64,000 nt of DNA from Asterella californica (lineage: Eukaryota > Streptophyta > Marchantiopsida > Marchantiales > Aytoniaceae). Below, in pieces: positions 55,993 through 64,000 of the stretch. The number at the start of each line of letters is the position of its first letter. Position 1 is the stretch's first letter. The position numbers and the translations under genes are program-made. The stretch covers positions 17,422,001 to 17,486,000 of the forward strand of contig JAYKYS010000009.1 of the NCBI GenBank assembly GCA_036924285.1. Reading direction: 5' to 3'. The notes below the pieces were generated by a model. The model was not told where the DNA came from. It made no database searches and saw nothing but the letters and a program-made list of their open reading frames with translations.

Positions 55993-58510
55993 TGTCGTGT
56001 GACGTGCTTTCTTATCTGGGAATACACCGGGTATCTAGCTGTAGAGAGTACATGTCGCACTCCGTGACTCAGAACCAGCAACCACCCAAACCTCTCTCTG
56101 ACCTCCAAGTACACTCTGAACCTATCTCGGTACGATATCCTCACGTCCTCTCGGCAGATCTCTCTCTTACTCGACTAGGAATAGAACCGGGGTAACAAGC
56201 ACGGGCAACCTGTTCCTGCCATCACCGCAAGCACTCTTGGGTCTGCTGGTCATCACTCCAGCCTCACCACAGAGAAATACCAGCACTCCTAATAGAAAAA
56301 GAAACTAAGCGCAACGCCCGCACACAAATCCAAACCAAACCAACTGGGCGTACAAACAGGCATGCGAGTATGGAGAGGATCCAAACACAGGAAATACAGT
56401 CAACAACTCTCCATACCCATGATCAAGTGCTCTGAAGCACCGGCAAAACCTCCAGGCCGACCTGTTCTCCAAAGAATCTTAACTCTTGCGCCTTTCGGAG
56501 CAAGAACCTCTCAACTTTAACTCGCTGTCACTCCTCAACCACAGCTCAGAATGAGATGAAACCAAGGCCAGCAGATAGCCTGTAGAATAATCTCTCTATT
56601 AAGGTATTACATGCAGAGAGATCATCTCTGAGTTGGCATCTATGCCCTTCCAAAGTTCGCTGTTTCTATAACATGATATTATTTTAACAGAACTTTGTTG
56701 TTCGATTCCTCACAAACCACTCGATCAAAACAGCTCAAACTTCTCAGGAAGCTAATGTGTCACCATCACTACCACTCTGTAAAATTTCACCAGCAGATCT
56801 TCAACCAAACTCTTGGAACGATCAAGCCCTTATCGCTGTTTTTATAACATGATACTATTTCGACAGAACTTTGTTGTTCGATTCCTCACAAACCGCTCGA
56901 TCAAAACGGCTCAAACTTCTCAGGAAGCTAATGAGTCACCATCACTACCACTCTGTAAAATTTCACCAGCAGATCTTCAACCAAACTCTTGGAATGATCC
57001 AAGCCCTTTTTGTCAATGACACAAGACGATATGCAGACCCTTGTGCACAAAAACAACGTTTCCCTTCAACCCAATAATCCAAATGGTCTCAAATTTCACA
57101 GGTAGGTAGCTTACTGTACCTTCTCAGACCCTGGAAGGTTTCATATCGAAATTCGACCTCAAACTCTCCATATCTCTCTCAATGTCTCATGTTTACAGTC
57201 GCCTACTATCATAACCTCCGATTTGAGACACCCAACTTCAACCGGCCATAACTTTTTCACTCCGGCTTGGAATCGATTGATCTTTGAGTCCATCGGCAAG
57301 CTCGTCTCAAGAGCTTTTCAGAAACAGTCAATTCATCTCCAGCAACCTCACAGAACTCCCAGAAAGTGACAAAGACCTCACGGAAATAAAATTGGTCACG
57401 AATTTGACCCCCTCAGCTTCAATTGATCGAAACATTCTCATCCGTGCTTCAAATCGAGCAACCATTGAGTCCACGGGCATCCTCGTCTCCCAAGCTTTCC
57501 AACCATAGCTCACACTCCGCGAATGGACCACGGGAAGTGCCTCTAACCCTCAAAAACGGGAAGGAAACTTGGTAGAAGGTGATTGGTCAAACTTTCGACC
57601 AATGAGAAACAAGTTGACAAAAAGGTTTTTGTCTTCACTCACATGACAAACACACAAAGAACGAATTTTTATCCAAGAGTACCATTTAGGCCTCAAAATT
57701 TTATATTGAACAAACTACAAACACGTGCCGTTGACGATGTCGTCGGCCACGAAGCACGTAAACACGAAGTACAAATTACGCTCAATAGAGAGTCAGAATC
57801 CCGACTCTAAAACGGTTGCAATAAACGGAACTACAAAGGGAACAGATGAAGCTATTATCTGGTTGTAATAATCCTCACCGAAGTTCCTCACGACAAACTC
57901 ACGATGCGCCACCTTTGGTCGACTGTAACATCGTATTTCGACCCAAGTGTTGAACAGAACTCTCGCTGGGAAGTTCAGATCCAACGGAGGATCCATACCA
58001 CATCAGAGCAAGATGTAGACAGTAAGATCCCAAACAGCGTCATACGTGACAATGGGCAAAACGATAGGATCCGGAGTAGCCATCACCGCAGCCATAAACG
58101 ACTCTCCCCAATGAGCTACCATAAATACTCGAAAGTGATCTCGCGGCAGACAATGAATCTTAATGACGAATGGATGCGCAAGTGGAAGATCAGGAGCACG
58201 AAAAGGTTCTCCGTTCATGCCTACCACTCGCACTGCCGCCGCTTACTTCATCCGCTGATACTGCTCACACTCCACTAGACTTGGATACTCTACACTCTAT
58301 ATCTCAAGCTCCGCACACCTCTCTTCTTATACATCAATCTCCCATGTGACGACAAGAGTACTACTCTTATCTCCACTCAGCGAAGAGTACACGGATCGTC
58401 CACGTGGAGCCTTATCTTTTGACACGATAAGGTCCCAGTGGCTCCTCAACACCAAACACGTACGAAGGATATGTGGTGGTTTCACACCCTAGCCAATCCA
58501 CAACACGACA
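55993..58510 (-). repeat. Element 2 right (5') LTR, 2,518 bp
   Basis: About 99 percent identical to the left LTR by eye (roughly two dozen substitutions, mostly transitions, and one single-base indel). It carries the same 176-bp internal duplication (from 56,657 and 56,833). As 5' LTR it should hold the promoter. I did not locate a convincing TATA box. Confidence 0.95.
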
Positions 58511-59537
58511 ACGTCCAACATCGAGACGGATTACACCCGACTTACCCGTTGGCAATCCACTTCAAGCGGATTGTAGACTTGGTGAGTATGCCGGTTGGAT
58601 TGTGGTAGAAGAGATACTTGGTACTTGTTAGAGAAGATCTTTCAAATCAAGTTGAGGGTAGGGCGCTTCGAACAAAGACAACTGAAGGGGTATGTAGATT
58701 TCTCTTGGAAGAGGTTGTTTGTCAATAGGGATATGTGAGAAAGATCACTGCAGATCTAGGAGAGTTAGATGCACATGAGGCTCGTGAATTCTTTGCAAGG
58801 TGTGGGGTGAGGTTGTCACTGACAACTGCTTACAACCCCGAAGGGAATGCCAAGAGTGAACGTGGTCAACCGCTCATTGTGAAGGCTTTGGTGAAGGCCT
58901 GCAACAAAAGGGTGCACGAGTGGTCTCGGCTCTTACATTTTGCGTTATGGGTAGATCGAACAATGCATAGCTCGGTGATAGGTTACATGCTAGTGGAACT
59001 CATCACAAGCAGAAACTTATCATGCCGATTGAAGAACACGTTCTGACATGAGGTGTGTTACCTTGGGAAGACAATTTGACTAGGGAAGAGCTTCTTGCTA
59101 TCCGAATTAGGCAGTTAGAGAGAAGACCTGAGGATATCCAAGCTGCTTTGGATAGGCTGCGAGAAGCACGGTTGAAGAACAAGGTCAGATTTGATCAGCG
59201 ACATCGTTTAAGACCTAGAGAAATCAAGGAAGGTGATTGGGTGTTAGTCTATGACAACAATCTAGACAACCAACATAGTGCATTCCAGAACTTTTCCAGG
59301 CGATGGTTTGGTCCGTATGTGGTGAAGAAGGTTTATGACAACGCAACTTACGCCTTACAAGAGTTGGACGGAACGAGCTTGAAGATATCAGTGGCAAGTA
59401 AACATGTCAAGATTTTCAAAAAAAGAGATGAGGAGGTCGATCTAGCAGATATCCTGATGGAGTTTCAGTTTGAGGATGAGGATTATGCAGAAGATCTTGA
59501 AGATGAGTTGGCTACGATGGGAAGTAGGACGATATGA
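58511..59537 (+). pseudogene. Element 3 integrase, continuation after the nested element
   Basis: Resumes exactly where 47,482 stopped (HRDGLHPTYPLAIHFK-like reading). Then IVDLVSMPVGLW, a TAG replacing the Gln codon seen in element 2, and RYLVLVREDLSNQVEGRAL. A second TAG lies in VCQ-TAG-GYVRK where Tyr is expected. KITADLGELDAHEAREFF and YNPEGNAKSERGQP (catalytic Glu) follow. A TGA replaces Trp near 59,047. From 59,055 the C-terminal region is open (HRLRPREIKEGDWVLVYDNN; WFGPYVVKKVYDNATYALQE) to TGA 59,537. Confidence 0.85.
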
Positions 59538-59599
59538 CGAGGTGCGTGCCGATCCACTCCTTGGATGATATCTCTGGTGCATATCGAAAGATGCACAAG

Positions 59600-61303
59600 T
59601 TTAGAAGGGATGGATGTCGTGTCATGGACCGACTCCTATCTGAAATTCAGACTTTGATGCTTGTCGTTCTAAAGACACTCATGGGAAAAGCAAGCTAGGC
59701 TCCAGCTTACGAGCTTTTGGCACAATTTCGAATCTCCACTTTCATCGCATCAGTGGAGAGCTCTTTGTCAGCACTCCATAAGCACTTCGTCTATTTTGTT
59801 TGGACGCCTAGTGGAGAAGTTACAAGACTTGAAAGATGGGTAAATCAAGCTAAGCCTTAGTTTACTTTGCTGACTGGGTATTGCAGCTCTATGCGCTATA
59901 CTAAAGACACAAGGGGTCTGCTTCTTCATTTTTGGAGAAAATTGGTACGTACTGTGATTGACGTAAGTGGGCTACTTAAAGGCTCCGTTGGCCCAAGAAA
60001 CCTTCAGATCCAACTCTCGTCAATCGAGATATCGTCAGTTTTCTGTCCCATGTGATCGAACCTTCAAAAACTCCTCCCTACGGCTTAAAACTGCACACAC
60101 CGCTCAAATGGATCGTCTGATCTGATATCCGTCTTCTCTGGTAGGTAGATTTAGCTACCCTGATCCCAACGAGACTCCAAACAAGCCGTTTGGAGTTCCC
60201 TTCGCACAACCACGCAAGAAATTCGGTCGCAAGATGCAAAAAACTAACATAAATCGGCTCCCTGCGGCTCAAACTCGCTCACCACACCCAAACCAACAAT
60301 CCAATTCACGTATTGTCTTCTCCTATGCGTAGATGAAGACTTCCTGATCGCGTAGGCACCAAGAACGAAGAGCTTGGCTCACCGATCGCGAAGACCAACC
60401 CAATCTCAAGTCGCAAGTGAACAAAAATCTGACGTAAGCGCTTCCCTGCGAGTCAATTTCACTCAAAACTCCTGAACCGCCCGATGAAACTTCATATCGT
60501 CTTCAATTTCTTGAAGAACTCGTTCTGATCCTGATGGATCCAAAGGCAGCAAGTTTAGACTCTGAAATGGTCCGAACGGTCCAACTCTCCTTCACAGATC
60601 ACTGAAGCTCCTCAAATCTCTTCCCTGCGTCTCAATTTCTCCCAATACACACTCTCCGATCTGTCTCTCCACGAACTGTCTTAACCCACACTTAGCCTGC
60701 ACAGATCTGAACCCAATGACACCTTGCGCGCATGCATTGGACTTTTCAGTTCTCCAAAACGTCCCCTGACAATTTTGGAGAATTGGAAGGAGTCAGGGAA
60801 AGAGACCCTGAAGACTGTTTGGAGAAAGGAGGAAGTTCTCAGATAGGTCTTTTTCGGTTCCTTCGTTATGGTTTTTCATCCTTTGGAGTTTGTTAGAGAT
60901 ATAGTTGGCTATATACAGCTTGTGGTAGCTAGCTTTGGCTAAGAGCTTGTACATGGATGTGGTTTGGACTTGGGTTTCAATCGTGTGATACTTGTGCAGC
61001 TCTGCTTGTTAGCAAAAAGAAGTTTCTCTTGCTTTGAGCTACGCTTCGGTGGTTTTGGGTCAGGGTTGAGATTCAAGGGTTTGTTTTAGGGACTTTGAAG
61101 CAGATTACAGACCGCTTTGGTCTGTTTCTCAGTTTTCTTAGGAATAAAGAACCGATAGTGTATGTACATTGGGAGTTGGTATATATTGCAGCATTCCTTT
61201 TCGTGGTTGTCTTTCTCTGTCTTGTCTCTATTCAGCACACCGCATCTCCACAGCCAGGAACCTCACGTTTTCCTGAACATCTTAAACACAAAATCCGACA
61301 CGA
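59600..61303 (+). repeat. Element 3 3' LTR with polypurine tract
   Basis: The polypurine stretch TTTAGAAGGGATGGA (59,601-59,615) is followed by TGTCGTGTCATGGACCG. A second copy of the same start and the next ~400 bases occurs at 63,350-63,809. The end is set tentatively at GACACGA (61,297-61,303), the inverse of the LTR start with a degraded last dinucleotide. The middle contains several phrases of the type CTTCCCTGCG.CTCAATTTCT repeated with divergence. Confidence 0.65.
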
Positions 61304-61350
61304 AAATGCAAGCGAAGAGTCAAAGTGTGGGTTTCATATTTTTTAACACA

Positions 61351-63277
61351 AAAAAGAACTACGAGATATTGTTTCAGTCATGAAAACAGAGAAATACTAT
61401 TTGATTGGAGCAGTAGTGGTGGTTGAACCTGATTGTTTGTCGTTGTTAAGGATTATCATGAATCGTACAACTCTTGATATTGCGATGTTACGATGGATCG
61501 CATATATCAAGTCATTGAATCTGGAGTTTAGACATATCGCGGGGAAGGATAATCCGATTGCAGATATGTTATCTTGAGCTCGATATGATGGGGAGGATGA
61601 GATGGTTGAAGATATTGACGATGTGGATGTAAGGTTCTATTCGATTGCACACATAGGAAAGGAAGATGAGTTATTTGTTGAAGAGTTGTATGATGGTGAT
61701 TTGCTTGACATTGGAAGGTACCTTAGTATGATGGTCAAGCATACAAGTTGGACGGATGAGAGATTTTGGAGAGTTCGAAAGAATACCTACAACTTCATTT
61801 TGTACGATGGATTTCTTTAGAAGCGGCCAAAGCAGAAAGGTGGGATACCGCTACGAGTGATTTGCAACAAAGAATATCAACAGAAGTTGCTTAGAGCATT
61901 TCATGAGAGTCTCTGGGCTGGACACCGAGAGATCTGGGTCACTTTTACGAAGAAAGAGCGATATTGATGGGAAAAACATGTACAAGGATGTTCAATCTTT
62001 TGTAAGTCTTGTTTGACATGTTAGATGTATTCGAACATCCGACATCGAGACGGATTATATCTGATTTATCCATTGGCAATCCACTTCAAGTGGGTCGTAG
62101 ACTTGATGACTATGCCAGTTGGATTGTGACAGATGAGATACTTAGTACTTGCTCGAGAAGATATTTCAAATCAAGTTGAGGATAGGGCGCTCCAGACAAA
62201 GACAACTGAAGAGGTATGTAAATTTCTCTTTAGAAGAGGTTGTTTGTCGTTATGGATGTGTGAGAAAGATTGTTGTAGCTCGAGGAGAGTCAGATGCACA
62301 TGAGGCTCGTGAATTCTTTGCAAGATGTGGGGTGAGGTTGTCAATGACAACTGTTTACAACCGCGAAAGGAATGCCAAGAGAACGTGGTCATCCGCTCAT
62401 TATGAAGGTTTGGATGAAGGCCTGCAACGAAAAGGTACACAAGTGACCTCGACTCTTATCATTTACGTTATGGACAGATTGAACGACGCACAGCTCAGTA
62501 ACAAGTTACTGTAGAAAGATCGATACTTCGAAGACACTCCAAGAAGAGAGAGCGAGTAGACAAGGAAAGTAAAATAGGAATGAGATAAGAGAGGCTTTGC
62601 CTCTCCATGTATATATAGTGAGCGGGTGAGTATGTACAAGGGAAACCTTAATGATGGGTTAGGCCTCTAACTAACTGTAACTACTCTAACCACTCCGGCT
62701 AATGTTAACCGGTGATCTAGTAGAGCTTGGGGCTATATCAACAGTCACATGCCAGTGGAGCTCATCACAAGTCAGAAATCTATCATGCCGAATGAAGAAC
62801 ACGTTCTGACATGGAGTGTGTTATCTTGGGAAGACAATCTGACAAGGGAAGGGATTCTTGCTATTCGAATTAGACAGTTAGAGAGAAGACTTGAGGATAT
62901 CCAAGTTGCTTTGGATAGACTACAACAAGCATGGTTGAAAAACAAAGACAGATTTGATCAACGACATCGTTTAAGACTTAAGGAAATCAAGGAAGATGAT
63001 TGGATGTTAGTCTATGACAACAGTCTAGCACAACCAGCATAGTGCACTAAGAAAGTTTTCCAAACGATGGTTTGGTCCGTATGTGGTGAAGAAGGTTCAT
63101 GACAAAGCAACTTACGCCCTGCAAGAGTTAGACGGAACGAGCTTGAAGATACTAGTGGCAGGTAAACGTGTCTAAGATGAGGAGGTCTATCTAACAGATA
63201 TCTTGACAGAGTTTCAGTTTGAAGATGAGGATTATGCAGTAGAGGTTGAAGATGAGGTTGACTACGATGGGAAGTAA
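61351..63277 (+). pseudogene. Element 4 pol remnant (RNase H to integrase)
   Basis: Begins abruptly in KELRDIVSVMKTEK (RNase H) directly after the LTR, so gag, protease and RT are gone. It continues with FRHIAGKDNPIADMLS, TGA in place of Arg, and ARYDGEDEMVEDIDD. The integrase zinc-binding part has TGA in KERY-TGA-W. The core has VVDLMTMPVGL, TGA for Trp, VVARGESDAHEAREFF and YNRERNAKR (the Glu region, damaged). A 234-bp solo LTR interrupts it at 62,510. It resumes with HMPVELITSQKS and a C-terminal region with a frameshift near 63,030 and a short deletion after VAGKRV. It belongs to the same family as element 3. Confidence 0.82.
62510..62743. mobile_element. 234-bp solo LTR
   Basis: Starts TGTAGAAAG and ends ATATCAACA. 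It is flanked by GTTAC (62,505-62,509) and GTCAC (62,744-62,748), a five-base target duplication with one change. Removing it restores the integrase reading seen in elements 2 and 3 at this place (S-V-T/I-x-Y-M-P-V-E). A TATATATAG box lies at ~62,611. Size and ends suggest a Ty1/copia-type LTR; the class is inferred. Confidence 0.8.
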
Positions 63278-63348
63278 GACAACAAGACGAGGTGTGTGTC
63301 GGTCCACTCTTTAGTTGGTATCTCTGGTGCATACCGGAGGATGCACAG

Positions 63349-63809
63349 GTTTAGAAGGGTTGGATGTCGTGTCGTGGACCGGCTCTATCTGAAAATCTAT
63401 TTTGATACTTATCATTATCGCTTCAAATACACTCATGGGACTAAAAGTGAGGTTTTTGCCCAACTTCAGATCTTCACTTTCATTGCATCAATGGGTAGAG
63501 CTTGTTGTCAACTTTCCATGAGCACTTCATCTACTTCATTTGGACGCCTAGTGGAGAAGTTATGAGACTCGAAAGATGAGAAAAACAAGCTAGGTCCTAG
63601 CTTATGGAATTTTTGCACAACTTGGGATCTTCACTTTCATTACATCAATGGGTAGAGCTCATTGTCAACTTTCCATTGACACTTCGTCTACTTCATTTGG
63701 ACGTTTAGTGGTGAAGTTACGAGACTCGAAAGAAGGGAAAATCAAGCTAGGCCTTAACTTACTATTGCTGACTAGGTATTTGCAGCTCTTGACGTTATTC
63801 TAAGGACGC
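63349..63809 (+). repeat. Element 4 3' LTR, interrupted
   Basis: Polypurine stretch (TTTAGAAGGGTTGGA) then TGTCGTGTCGTGGACCGG at 63,365. Collinear with the LTR at 59,616 up to TTCTAAGGACGC at 63,809, where another LTR starts. It contains an internal duplication of ~165 bp (CTTCACTTTCATT.CATCAATGGGTAGAGCT at ~63,472 and ~63,630) that is absent from the 59.6 kb copy. Confidence 0.75.
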
Positions 63810-64000
63810 TGTCGTGATGTGAATCATTTCACATAGTAAATGATTCACTTCTCTGTCAAGCGTTAGTCTCTCTAAGTGGAGTTAAGACCTCAGAGAAGTC
63901 CATTTTTGGATGATGTTATATATTTTGAGTCTTAGTAGGTTGATTACCATATTGATAGGGGTTAAAGCTCATGGGTTGTATTTGCGTGTCGCCCATGCAC
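63810..64000 (+). repeat. Start of an element-1-family LTR, plus strand, running off the window
   Basis: TGTCGTGATGTGAATCATTT matches, inverted, the ends at 17,134 and 27,945 of element 1. The last bases (GCCCATGCAC) match 27,560-27,570 inverted, with a ~180-base deletion between. The element body would lie beyond the right edge. Confidence 0.8.

Larger units (their letters stand above)
47483..58510 (-). mobile_element. Ty3/gypsy retrotransposon 2, nested in element 3
   Basis: 11.0 kb element with two complete LTRs, PBS, gag, protease, RT-RNase H, integrase and polypurine tract, all on the minus strand. Flanks are ...GAACGT at the left and ACGTCC... at the right, so the target duplication is ACGT (4 bp, or AACGT if the shared A is counted). 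Joining the flanks restores the reading of element 3 integrase, as comparison with 62,020-62,050 shows. LTR ends are TGTCGTG...CACGACA. LTRs differ at about two dozen positions, implying a recent insertion. Confidence 0.95.

Noticed and set aside
1..64000. CRISPR arrays, operons, ribosome-binding sites or other prokaryotic features
   Set aside because: Introns, retrotransposons and gene style show a eukaryotic nuclear genome; the repeats seen lack uniform spacer architecture.

Overview
ORGANISM. This is nuclear DNA of a eukaryote, most likely a streptophyte (a land plant or close algal relative). The evidence is GT-AG spliceosomal introns, a seven-exon BCCIP/BCP1-family gene, a MULE transposase with a SWIM zinc finger, and several Ty3/gypsy retrotransposons, one with a primer-binding site matching plant tRNA-Trp. 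I cannot name the species. Gene density is very low: one clear housekeeping gene and one clear but unidentified coiled-coil gene in 64 kb. Almost everything else is layered transposon debris. All calls come from reading the sequence; no similarity search was run. LAYOUT. 0-1.4 kb holds exon-like fragments of an unidentified protein with frame breaks. 4.1-7.35 kb holds seven phase-0 exons of a coiled-coil protein. 7.4-11 kb has no assignable gene. 11.0-13.4 kb holds a decayed MULE transposase behind a repeat whose inverted twin lies at 28.0 kb. 13.4-16.8 kb has no assignable gene. 16.8-27.9 kb is retrotransposon 1 (minus strand). Its RNase H/integrase junction is replaced by a 3.7 kb insertion with extreme enrichment of GAAGAC/GTCTTC, which carries an unfamiliar coiled-coil ORF. 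About 405 bp of its reverse transcriptase is inverted in place. 28-43 kb is AT-rich and mostly non-coding, with foldback (hairpin) units, tandem duplications and dispersed repeats. The BCCIP gene (33.9-36.0 kb) sits inside it. 43.2-44.0 kb is a remnant integrase of a different gypsy lineage. 45.7-63.4 kb is a nest on the plus strand: element 3 (gag and pol remnants, then an LTR from 59.6 kb) is split at 47.48 kb by element 2 (47,483-58,510, minus strand), whose 2.52 kb LTRs differ by about 1 percent. A second copy of the element-3 family (element 4, 61.35-63.4 kb) is broken by a 234-bp solo LTR. Its own LTR is interrupted at 63,810 by the start of an element-1-family LTR that runs off the window. 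HOW THE PARTS RELATE. Elements 1 to 4 share one polyprotein family (gag, a protease with DHGS or DHRS in place of the usual DTG/DSG, reverse transcriptase with FLDD, RNase H, integrase with DDE), but their LTRs differ. Insertion order can be read from who interrupts whom: the element 3/4 family is older, and element 2, the 234-bp solo LTR and the 63.8 kb LTR are later. Every polyprotein carries lesions, so none looks autonomous. Element 2 nevertheless inserted recently, which suggests movement with proteins supplied by another copy.
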